Assembly (NCBI RefSeq): GCF_014648895.1
Contig: NZ_BMRZ01000008.1
Span: 248,001-312,000, forward strand
From: Streptomyces tanashiensis
Lineage (GTDB): Bacteria; Actinomycetota; Actinomycetes; Streptomycetales; Streptomycetaceae
Direction: 5' to 3'
DNA length: 64,000 nt
Under the pieces are notes generated by a model. That model saw nothing but the letters and a program-made list of their open reading frames with translations. It did no database searches and had not been told where the DNA came from. Each line of letters begins with the position of its first letter. Position 1 is the first letter of the stretch. Below are positions 6,933 to 15,674 of this stretch, piece by piece. The translations under genes were made by a program, and so were the position numbers.

Positions 6933-8765
6933 TTGAACGGTTCCAGGCGGAGAGTCATATCCGTGGTCGCGAGCGCCGCGATCCTCGGTGCCGCTGCCAT
7001 GACCTCCGGGGCGTTCGCCGCCGCCCCGGTCGCTGCCACACCGAAGCCGGCTCCGGCTTCGCAGACGATGCGGGCGCTTCCCAACGCCCCCGTCGAGAAG
7101 GTGATCGTCACCTACAAGACCCGGACCGCCGAGGCCGGTTCCAACACCGCCGCGAAGAGCGACACGGCCGAGAAGGCCGCGAAGACGGGCGAGAAGCTCT
7201 CCTTCGAGCGCCGCCTCGCCGGCGGTGGCGCCCTCGTGAACCTGGGCGGCCAGGCGACCAAGCAGGACGTGACCGAGGTCATCGACGCGTTCCGCGCCGA
7301 CCCGGCCGTCGCCTCGGTCGAGCCCGACATCCGCGCCTACGCGATGGCGGTCACCCCGAACGACACCGACTACGCCAAGCAGTGGGACCTCTTCGAGTCC
7401 ACCGGCGGCATGAACGTTCCCGCGGCCTGGGACAAGACGACCGGCTCCGGCGTCACCGTCGCCGTCATCGACACCGGCTACGCGGCCCACACGGACCTGG
7501 CGAGCAACATCGTCTCGGGCTACGACTTCATCTCGACCTCCGCCGACGCCCGCGACGGCAACGGCCGCGACGCGGACCCGAAGGACGAGGGCGACTGGAA
7601 CGCCACCGACAACGAGTGCGGCACCGGTTCCAAGGCCTCCAACTCCTCCTGGCACGGCACCCACGTGGCCGGCACCATCGCCGCGACCACGAACAACACC
7701 AAGGGCATCGCGGGCATCGCGTACAACGCGAAGATCCAGCCCGTGCGCGTGCTCGGCAAGTGCGGCGGCTCGTCCGCCGACATCGCCGACGCCATCACCT
7801 GGGCCTCCGGCGGCACCGTGCCCGGCGTCCCGGCCAACGCGAACCCGGCGAAGGTCATCAACCTGAGCCTGGGCGGCGCCAGCTCCACCTGCCCGAGCGT
7901 CTACCAGACCGCGATCAACGGCGCCGTCTCGCGCGGTACCACCGTCGTCGTCGCCGCGGGCAACAGCAACGCCAACGCCTCCGGCTTCACCCCCGCGAAC
8001 TGCTCCAACGTCATCACCGTGGCGTCGACCAGCCGCGAGGGCAACCGGTCGTACTACTCCAACTACGGCACCATCGTGGACGTGGCCGCGCCCGGCGGCG
8101 AGACCCGTCGCTCGACGGACACGCCCGGTACCGTCACCACCCCCGAGAACGGCATCTACTCCACGCTGAACTCGGGCGCGACGACCCAGTCGGCCGAGAC
8201 GTACAAGCCCTACCAGGGCACCTCGATGGCCGCGCCGCACATCGCCGGCCTGGCCGCGCTCCTGAAGTCGGCCAAGAGCACCCTCACCCCGGCCGAGATC
8301 GAGTCCGCGATCAAGACCAACGCCCGCCCGCTGCCCGGCACCTGCACCGGCGGCTGCGGCACCGGCATCGCCGACTCCGCGAAGTCCGTGGACGCGGTCC
8401 TCAACACCACCCCGCCGACCGGCACCGTCTTCACCAACGCGACGGACGTGCAGATCCCGGACAACACCACCGTGTCGTCCTCGATCGCCGTCACCGGCCG
8501 CGCGGGCAACGCCCCCGCCGCCCTCAAGGTCGGCGTGGACATCAAGCACACCTGGCGCGGGGACCTGGTCGTCGACCTGGTCGCCCCCGACGGCACGGTG
8601 CGCAACCTGAAGGCCTCGTCCTCCTCGGACAGCGCCGACAACGTCATCACCACGTACACGGTCGACGCGTCCAACGAGGTCGCCAACGGCACCTGGAAGC
8701 TCCAGGTCCGCGATGTCGCCTCGGGTGACACCGGCTACATCGACTCGTGGAGCCTCACCTTCTGA
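6933..8765 (+). CDS. Secreted subtilisin-like S8 serine protease with C-terminal P-domain
   Basis: The 610-aa preproprotein starts at a TTG seven bases after GAAAGGG. A signal peptide (RRR, then a hydrophobic core ending AFAAAP) occupies residues 1-32. An inhibitor-I9-like propeptide follows (about 45-130, EKVIVTYKTR to ASVEPDIRAYAM). The peptidase domain has the triad D180 (VIDTGY), H241 (HGTHVAGT) and S431 (GTSMAAPH). The last 110 residues form a P/homoB domain (VGVDIKHTWRGDLVVDLVAPDG to SGDTGYIDSWSLTF). It is an extracellular broad-specificity protease. A strong hairpin lies 57 bp after the stop codon. Confidence 0.95.
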   Translation: MNGSRRRVISVVASAAILGAAAMTSGAFAAAPVAATPKPAPASQTMRALPNAPVEKVIVTYKTRTAEAGSNTAAKSDTAEKAAKTGEKLSFERRLAGGGALVNLGGQATKQDVTEVIDAFRADPAVASVEPDIRAYAMAVTPNDTDYAKQWDLFESTGGMNVPAAWDKTTGSGVTVAVIDTGYAAHTDLASNIVSGYDFISTSADARDGNGRDADPKDEGDWNATDNECGTGSKASNSSWHGTHVAGTIAATTNNTKGIAGIAYNAKIQPVRVLGKCGGSSADIADAITWASGGTVPGVPANANPAKVINLSLGGASSTCPSVYQTAINGAVSRGTTVVVAAGNSNANASGFTPANCSNVITVASTSREGNRSYYSNYGTIVDVAAPGGETRRSTDTPGTVTTPENGIYSTLNSGATTQSAETYKPYQGTSMAAPHIAGLAALLKSAKSTLTPAEIESAIKTNARPLPGTCTGGCGTGIADSAKSVDAVLNTTPPTGTVFTNATDVQIPDNTTVSSSIAVTGRAGNAPAALKVGVDIKHTWRGDLVVDLVAPDGTVRNLKASSSSDSADNVITTYTVDASNEVANGTWKLQVRDVASGDTGYIDSWSLTF

Positions 8766-8821
8766 CGCACCACCGCACCACCTCTGAACCACCCCCCACA
8801 TCAGCATCATTGCTGGTCAGC

Positions 8822-8853
8822 GACGCGCCCGTGGTCTACACCACTGGCGCGTC
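8822..8853 (+). terminator. Hairpin terminator after the S8 protease
   Basis: GACGCGCC-C-GTGGT (8822-8835) pairs with ACCAC-T-GGCGCGTC (8840-8853), with one internal mismatch and a short loop. A smaller stem, CAGCA/TGCTG, precedes it at 8802-8815. There is no T tract, which is common for streptomycete terminators. Confidence 0.6.
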
Positions 8854-8976
8854 CTGGCGTTGTGGGAGCACGCACCCACGACGCCCCTGTCCGTATGCCG
8901 GACACGGGGCCTGGACTGTGCCCGTGAGCTCCGTATTCTCTGCGCACGGGGTTCATGGGCCGGGCCCCGAGGGGCC

Positions 8977-8982
8977 GGAGGT
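8977..8982 (+). promoter_or_regulatory. Ribosome binding site deciding the LAL regulator start
   Basis: GGAGGT lies 8 bp before the GTG at 8991. This favours that GTG over the in-frame ATG at 8955, which has no comparable site. Confidence 0.7.
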
Positions 8983-8990
8983 GGTGGACA

Positions 8991-11951
8991 GTGACGACAG
9001 CTCCACAGAGCCCTGCGCCGGTGGGCCGGCACGAACTCCTCACCCGGCTCGAACGCGCCCTCCACACCCGGGGCCGCGCCCTGCTCACCGGCCCCGCCGG
9101 CGTCGGCAAGACCGAGGTCGCCCTCGCCGAGGCGACCCGCGCCGAGGCCCGCGGCGAGACCGTGCTGTGGCTCGCCACCCTGCCGTCCGACCGCGAGATA
9201 CCCGGGGCGGCCGCCGCCGCGCTCGTGGCCTCGGTGGCGGCGACCGTGACCTGGCCGGGCCTCGGCACCGGCCGCCCCGTCCCGGAGCCCTCCCCGGCCG
9301 CGACGCCCGCGTCCGGGCCGTCCCTCGCCGGCGGACCCGCGTCCGGCGTGCTCGGCTCCGGGGTGCTCGACTCGGGGGTGCTCGCCTCCGGGGTCTTCGA
9401 CCAACTGCCGGGCCCCCAGCGCACCGCCGTCGCCATGCTCTGCCGCGAGGCGCCGATCGACGCCGGCGGCTGGGACCCGATCGCGCTGCGCCTGGGCATC
9501 GCCAAGATCCTGCGCGCCCTGACCTGCCGGGGCCCCGTGCTGCTCGTCGTCGACGGCGTCCAGCACGTCGACGCGGACAGCGCGGACCTGCTCCGGTTCG
9601 CCCTCCATCTGGCCCCGCCCGCGCTGCGCGTGGTGGCGGTGGAGACCCCCGAGCCGTACGCCGAGACCCACGAGCCGTACCGCGAGGGCCACCGTGCCGA
9701 GGACCCGCACGCCGCGCACCTCTGGGTCCCCTCGGAGGCGGACGTGCTGCGCGTCCCGCCGCTGCACGCCGACGAGATCGCCGAACTCCTCATCCACCAC
9801 CGGCTGCCCTCCCGGATGGCCGGCCGCATCCACCGCGCGAGCGGCGGCAATCCCCGGCTCGCGCTCGCCGTGGGCCGCTCGCTCGCCGACGCGCGGACCC
9901 CGGTGCACCACGCGGAGGCCCTGACGCTCTCCGGGCGCGCCCGCGACCTCGCCCGCCAGCTCCTGGGCGCCGCGCCCCCCGCCGTGCGCGAGACGCTGCT
10001 GCTCGCCGCGCTCGCGCTGCGCCCCTCGGCCACGCTGGTGCGCCGCGCCGGGCGGCCCACCGCGGAGGCGGACCTCGCCGCGGCCGAGCGGGCCGACCTG
10101 GTGTCGCTCTCCGAGGACGGCTCGGTGACCTTCACCGCCGGGCTGCTGCCCTCCACCCTGGTGCACGACGCGTGCTGGGCCGAGCGGAGCGCCGGGCACG
10201 CGGCACTGGCGGAGGTCGTGGACGATCCCGTCGAGGCGGTGCGGCACCGGGCGCTGGCCACCGAGCGGCCGGACGAGGAGCTGGCCGCCGAGGTCGCGGC
10301 CGCCGCCGACCTGGCCCGGCGGCGCGGGAACAGCGCGCTCGCCGCCGAACTGGCCCTGCTCGCGGCCGAGTCGACCCCCGGCCGGCACGGGACGCGGCGG
10401 ATCGCGCGGCTCGTCGACGCCGCCGAGGAGGCCGCCCGCGCCGCCCGAGCCGACCTCGCGATGCGGGCCGCCACCGATCTGCTCGCCCGGGACGCGGTGC
10501 CGTCCGACCGGGTCAGGGCCCGGCTCGCCGTGCTCGACACGGCGGGCCAGGGGCTCACCGGGCTCGACGAGATGTACGTCCACGCCATGGAGGACTCCGA
10601 GGGCGACACCGCCCTGCGGGCCGCCGTGCAACTGCGCCTCGCCGTCAAGTACGTGCTCGCGGACGGCGATCCGGAGCGCTCGCGGACGGCGGCGGTCGAA
10701 TCGGCGGCGCTGGCCGCCTCGATGGGCGATCCCCGGCTCGCGGCGCAGGCCCTGACCGTGCAGGCGCGGATGGAGCGGGCCCTCGGCTCGCCGGACGCCG
10801 AGACCGTGCTCGGCCAGGCGCGTGCCCTGGAGCGGGCGGAGCGCCCGCTGGGGATCCGCAACGCCGCCCAGATCCTGACGATCCGCCACGCCCTGTTCGA
10901 CGACCGTCTCGACGACGCGCGGGACGAGCTGAACGCGCTGCTGCCGCTGGTCCAGCGGCGCGGTTCGGTGGAGGACACCATCGAGCTGTTCTCCACGCTG
11001 GCCGCGATCGAGTCCCGCAGGGGCGCCTGCGCGGCGGCCCTCGCGCACGCGGGCCAGTCCCTCGCGCTCACCCTGGAGGCGGGCCTCTCCCCCGGCCCCG
11101 CCTGGTACACGCTGGCGCTGGCGGAGACCGCGGGCGGCAGCTTCGCGCGCGCCGCGAGCTATGCCCGCCGCAGCGTCCAGGCCTCGGAGGAGGAGGGCGA
11201 CCGGGTCTTCCTCTCGCGCAGCCGGTACGCGCTCGGCCGCGTCCAGCTGATCAACGGTGACGTCGCCGCCGCCCTGGAGACCCTGCGGCGGGTCCAGGCC
11301 GACGAGCGCGCCCAGTCGACGGTGGACCCCTCGATGCTGCGCTGGCACGAGGAGCTGGCCGAGGCGCTGCTCGCCCAGGACGCGGGCGACGAGGCCCTGG
11401 CGCTCCTCGCGGAGGTGCGGCCGGTGGCGGAGCGGCTCGGCCGGTCCACGGTCCTGCTCGGCTGCGACCGGGCGTACGCCCTGTGCCTGGCGGCGGAGGG
11501 GCGGACGGACGAGGCGTCCGAGCTGCTGACCCGCACGGCCGACAGCTTCGGCCGGGCCGGTCTGCCGCTGGAGCGTGGGCGGGCGCTGATCTCGCTGGCC
11601 CGGGTCGAGCGGCGCCGCCGGCGCCGGTCGGCGGCGCAGAGCGCCCTGCACGAGGCGGCCTCGGTGTTCGAGCGGGCCGGGGCGGCTCCGTGGCTGGCCC
11701 TGGCGAGCGAGACGCCGGCGGGCGAGACCGCGGGCCCCGGCGCCGGCGGCGAGGAGTCGGTTCCGGCGCTCTCCTCGCTGACGGAGGCGGAGCTGCGCCT
11801 GGCCCGGCTGGTGGGCCAGGGGGCGAGCAACCAGGAGGCGGCGGCGAAGCTGTACCTGAGCGTGAAGACGGTGGAGGCGCGGCTCACCCGCATCTACCAG
11901 AAGCTCGACGTCCGCTCCCGCGCCCAGCTGGCGACGGCGCTGCGCCCGTAG
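8991..11951 (+). CDS. LAL-type (large ATP-binding) LuxR family transcriptional regulator
   Basis: The 986-aa protein has an N-terminal P-loop at residues 34-41 (GPAGVGKT) and Walker-B-like VLLVVDGVQHVD at about 182-193. A long alpha-helical, TPR-like middle (about 430-900) follows. The C-terminal LuxR helix-turn-helix occupies about 925-986 (LTEAELRLARLVGQGASNQEAA, then SVKTVEARLTRIYQKL). Proteins of this class often activate secondary-metabolite or stress genes. There is no adjacent biosynthetic cluster, so its target is unknown. Residues 98-135 are a low-complexity Ser/Gly/Pro stretch with a repeated VLxSGV motif. Confidence 0.93.
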   Translation: MTTAPQSPAPVGRHELLTRLERALHTRGRALLTGPAGVGKTEVALAEATRAEARGETVLWLATLPSDREIPGAAAAALVASVAATVTWPGLGTGRPVPEPSPAATPASGPSLAGGPASGVLGSGVLDSGVLASGVFDQLPGPQRTAVAMLCREAPIDAGGWDPIALRLGIAKILRALTCRGPVLLVVDGVQHVDADSADLLRFALHLAPPALRVVAVETPEPYAETHEPYREGHRAEDPHAAHLWVPSEADVLRVPPLHADEIAELLIHHRLPSRMAGRIHRASGGNPRLALAVGRSLADARTPVHHAEALTLSGRARDLARQLLGAAPPAVRETLLLAALALRPSATLVRRAGRPTAEADLAAAERADLVSLSEDGSVTFTAGLLPSTLVHDACWAERSAGHAALAEVVDDPVEAVRHRALATERPDEELAAEVAAAADLARRRGNSALAAELALLAAESTPGRHGTRRIARLVDAAEEAARAARADLAMRAATDLLARDAVPSDRVRARLAVLDTAGQGLTGLDEMYVHAMEDSEGDTALRAAVQLRLAVKYVLADGDPERSRTAAVESAALAASMGDPRLAAQALTVQARMERALGSPDAETVLGQARALERAERPLGIRNAAQILTIRHALFDDRLDDARDELNALLPLVQRRGSVEDTIELFSTLAAIESRRGACAAALAHAGQSLALTLEAGLSPGPAWYTLALAETAGGSFARAASYARRSVQASEEEGDRVFLSRSRYALGRVQLINGDVAAALETLRRVQADERAQSTVDPSMLRWHEELAEALLAQDAGDEALALLAEVRPVAERLGRSTVLLGCDRAYALCLAAEGRTDEASELLTRTADSFGRAGLPLERGRALISLARVERRRRRRSAAQSALHEAASVFERAGAAPWLALASETPAGETAGPGAGGEESVPALSSLTEAELRLARLVGQGASNQEAAAKLYLSVKTVEARLTRIYQKLDVRSRAQLATALRP

Positions 11952-12078
11952 GTTCACGACGTACGACGCACCCGCCCCCTGCGGCCCGGCACCCGCACGA
12001 CCGGCCCGGCGGCCGGGCCGCGGCGGACCACCACCACCCCGCCCCTCCGGACACGGCAGGCCCCTGCCGGAGCGCCGG

Positions 12079-12112
12079 ACGGGCGGGGTCCGGTCTCCCG
12101 GACCCCGCCCGT
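12079..12112. terminator. Bidirectional terminator between the LAL gene and rox
   Basis: A perfect 15-bp stem is formed by ACGGGCGGGGTCCGG (12079-12093) and CCGGACCCCGCCCGT (12098-12112) around the loop TCTC. It lies between convergent genes ending at 11951 and 12132, so it can stop transcription from both sides. Confidence 0.85.
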
Positions 12113-12131
12113 GGGGTCACCGCCGCGGGGC

Positions 12132-13559
<1,428 letters not shown>

Positions 13560-13616
13560 CGTTGCGCCCCGTTTTCCGCAGTTCCTTGCTTCGAACGGAG
13601 ATTCTGCGCCATGACC

Positions 13617-13637
13617 GGGGCCTTGCCGCAAGGCCCC
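13617..13637 (-). promoter_or_regulatory. Rifampicin-associated element (RAE)
   Basis: A 21-bp inverted repeat has perfect 10-bp arms, GGGGCCTTGC and GCAAGGCCCC, around a single central base. It is the sequence class known as the RAE, found upstream of rifamycin-inactivating genes in actinomycetes. On the minus strand it follows a candidate -10 (TATAGC, about 13641-13646 in reverse complement) and precedes the rox start by 57 bp. It is thus in the promoter or early leader of rox. Confidence 0.88.
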
Positions 13638-13659
13638 CCGTGCGCTATATCTTGAGAGT

Positions 13660-13696
13660 GGCAAGGAGAGGTCTTCCCTCCTTGCCTTTGTGTTTT
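13660..13696 (+). terminator. Hairpin with T-rich tail between rox and the caspase gene
   Basis: GGCAAGGAGAGG (13660-13671) pairs with CCCTCCTTGCC (13676-13686) around TCTT, with a small bulge, and is followed on the plus strand by TTTGTGTTTT. On the minus strand it can end the caspase-gene transcript (stop at 13730), but the T tract is on the other side. It would therefore work best for a plus-strand transcript starting near the rox promoter. Confidence 0.6.
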
Positions 13697-13729
13697 CCCG
13701 GGGCGAGCGGTTCTCCCGGAGCGCCGGCC

Positions 13730-14539
13730 TCAGATCGTGAAGGGGCGCTGGTCCAGGAAGTCCGGGGCCGGGGTGCCGGTCACGTAGAGGTTCGGGCTCT
13801 GGGTCGGGGGCAGCAGGCCCTGGATGTCCCGGTGGAAGGCACGGTAGCCGCCCCGGAAGGCACCCTCGTCCCACACCTGGAGCAGGGCCCCGGTGAACGC
13901 GCCGTTGACGGGGCCGTCGGCGGCGACCTGATCGTCCTGGCAGGCCGAGACGAGCAGGGCGTCGGGAGCCGTGCCGTCGGCGGGGGCGTCCTTCGCCAGG
14001 GTCGACCGGAGCTCCTCGAACCAGCTGCGGTCGCGGTCGTAGAGCTGACGCTGTCGCGGCTCCGGCATGAAACGGCCGGTGCCGTCCTCCGGCGCGCCGC
14101 CGGAGATCTCGATGGCGCTGCCGCTGTGGCAGCAGTCGAGGAAGGCGACGATCCGTACGCCCTCGACGAAGGCGCGGAAGGCGTGCTGGACCTCGTCGTC
14201 GAGGAACTGGCGGTCGTAGAGGACGAGGGTCTCGTCGAGGCGGTCGGGCTCGTCGTCGGGGCCGTCGAGGTCGGGGACCTGGCCGCCGTGGCCCGAGTAG
14301 GTGAAGAGCAGGATGTCGCCGGGGACGAGCCGGTCGGCGGCCTCGTGGAGCACGGAGGTGACGTTGGCGGCCGTGCCCTCCGCGGTGAGCAGGGTGATGA
14401 CCTCGAACCCGGCGGTCCGGGCGAGCCGCGCCATGTCGTGGGCGTCGTTCTCGCAGGCGATCAGGGTGCCGGGCCAGCCCTCGTACCGGGCGGCGTCGAC
14501 CTCGTTCAGTCCGACGTGCAGTGAGAGTCCGGTGGCCAT
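13730..14539 (-). CDS. Caspase-like (metacaspase, peptidase C14) protein
   Basis: The 269-aa protein is a stand-alone caspase p20-type domain. It opens MATGLSLHVGLNEVD and carries the dyad His84 (FTYSGHGGQ) and Cys137 (FLDCCHSGS), with Asp/Glu-rich loops after the histidine (DLDGPDDEPDRLDE). No signal peptide or membrane segment is seen. GAGGAGG stands a few bases before the ATG. The gene is divergent from a NUC1 nuclease, 74 bp away, which in turn precedes an NTPase-trypsin gene. This setting suggests a death effector that is proteolytically triggered; the substrate is unknown. Confidence 0.92.
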   Translation of the reverse strand: MATGLSLHVGLNEVDAARYEGWPGTLIACENDAHDMARLARTAGFEVITLLTAEGTAANVTSVLHEAADRLVPGDILLFTYSGHGGQVPDLDGPDDEPDRLDETLVLYDRQFLDDEVQHAFRAFVEGVRIVAFLDCCHSGSAIEISGGAPEDGTGRFMPEPRQRQLYDRDRSWFEELRSTLAKDAPADGTAPDALLVSACQDDQVAADGPVNGAFTGALLQVWDEGAFRGGYRAFHRDIQGLLPPTQSPNLYVTGTPAPDFLDQRPFTI

Positions 14540-14613
14540 GGGATGCCTCCTCTGATCGAGTGGCCTGCGGTCCGGCACCGAGCGCGGCCTTCTCCACGCG
14601 GTACCTACATCGT

Positions 14614-15507
14614 ATGAACGCTTCCGAGTCGCCGCCCTCTCCCGGCCGGCCGTCCGCCGACGAGCGCCGTGCCGCCCTCGCCGGTCGCACCGGCTACGAC
14701 GAGACCTTCCTCGGTCCCGTCGTCCCGCTGGCGCTCCCGGTCCGGGAGTCGGTCGAGACCGTGATCCTGCCGTACACCCACTTCACCGTGGTCTTCCGGC
14801 CCGACCGGCGGCTCGCGGCGTCGACGGCGGTCTGCATCGAGGGGCGGGAGCTCCTGCTGGACACGGGGCGGGAGGACGTCTGGGAGTACGACCCCCGGCT
14901 GCCGGAGGAGCGGCAGGCCGGCGACGAGATCTACCGGAACAACAGCCTGGACCGGGGTCACCTGGTCCGCCGGCTCGATCCGGTCTGGGGTGACCGGGCG
15001 ACGGCGGCCCTGGCCAACACGGACACCTTCCACTTCACCAACGCGGCGCCCCAGGCGGACGTCTTCAACCAGGGCAAGGAGCTCTGGCAGGGGCTGGAGA
15101 ACTACCTGCTCGACCACGCCGCCGCGTACGACCGGAAGCTGACGGTGCTCACCGGCCCGGTGCTCCAGGACTCCGATCCGCCGTACCGGGGGGTGCAGGT
15201 GCCGCTGCGGTTCTGGAAGGTGGCCGCGTTCGTCCAGGACGGGGCGCTCGCCGCCGCCGCGTACGTCCTGGACCAGAGCCCCGACCTGAGCCGGGACGCG
15301 GAGCGTGCCCTGGCGGGGGCGACGGTCGGTGCGCCGCCGCCGCTGGGCCCGTTCCGCACGTACCAGGTGCCCGTCTCGGACGTCGCGGAGATCACCGAGC
15401 TGGAGTTCGGGCCGCTGCCGGACGTGGACGTGCTGCCGCCGTTCCGCGAGCCGGAGGAGCGCTGGCGGCGTCTGGAGTCGTACGCGGACATCGTGCTGCA
15501 CCCCTGA
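14614..15507 (+). CDS. DNA/RNA non-specific endonuclease (NUC1/EndoG family)
   Basis: This 297-aa protein has the family's DRGH catalytic motif at residues 113-116 (NNSLDRGHLVRR, His116 as general base) and the metal-binding segment FHFTNAAPQADVFNQG, which gives the conserved Asn, followed by LTGPVLQD. The N-terminus has no signal peptide, so the enzyme is cytoplasmic, unlike secreted Serratia-type nucleases. The ATG has no clear ribosome site, and the transcript may have a very short leader. A cytoplasmic nuclease of this kind would be toxic unless controlled, which fits the adjacent proteases and NTPase. Confidence 0.93.
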   Translation: MNASESPPSPGRPSADERRAALAGRTGYDETFLGPVVPLALPVRESVETVILPYTHFTVVFRPDRRLAASTAVCIEGRELLLDTGREDVWEYDPRLPEERQAGDEIYRNNSLDRGHLVRRLDPVWGDRATAALANTDTFHFTNAAPQADVFNQGKELWQGLENYLLDHAAAYDRKLTVLTGPVLQDSDPPYRGVQVPLRFWKVAAFVQDGALAAAAYVLDQSPDLSRDAERALAGATVGAPPPLGPFRTYQVPVSDVAEITELEFGPLPDVDVLPPFREPEERWRRLESYADIVLHP

Positions 15508-15567
15508 CGCGGGGGCGCCCGCCGGGGAGCGATTGCGGCCGTCACCGCCCGGTGAAACGATGAGAGG

Positions 15568-15618
15568 GATCAGCCAGTTCGTCCGACCTCGACCGGTCAC
15601 GTCCGGTCACGGCTGATC
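15568..15618 (+). promoter_or_regulatory. Inverted and direct repeats before the NTPase-trypsin gene
   Basis: GATCAGCC (15568-15575) and GGCTGATC (15611-15618) form 8-bp arms. Between them the octamer CCGGTCAC occurs twice, at 15593-15600 and 15603-15610. This compact structure lies 57 bp upstream of the 15675 start and is a good candidate operator or attenuator for the gene. No regulator gene is adjacent. Confidence 0.5.
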
Positions 15619-15674
15619 TCAGGTCCGGCGCCGGAGCGTCCGGCGCTGCGCGAAGAGCGCCGGGCAGGTGCGGT

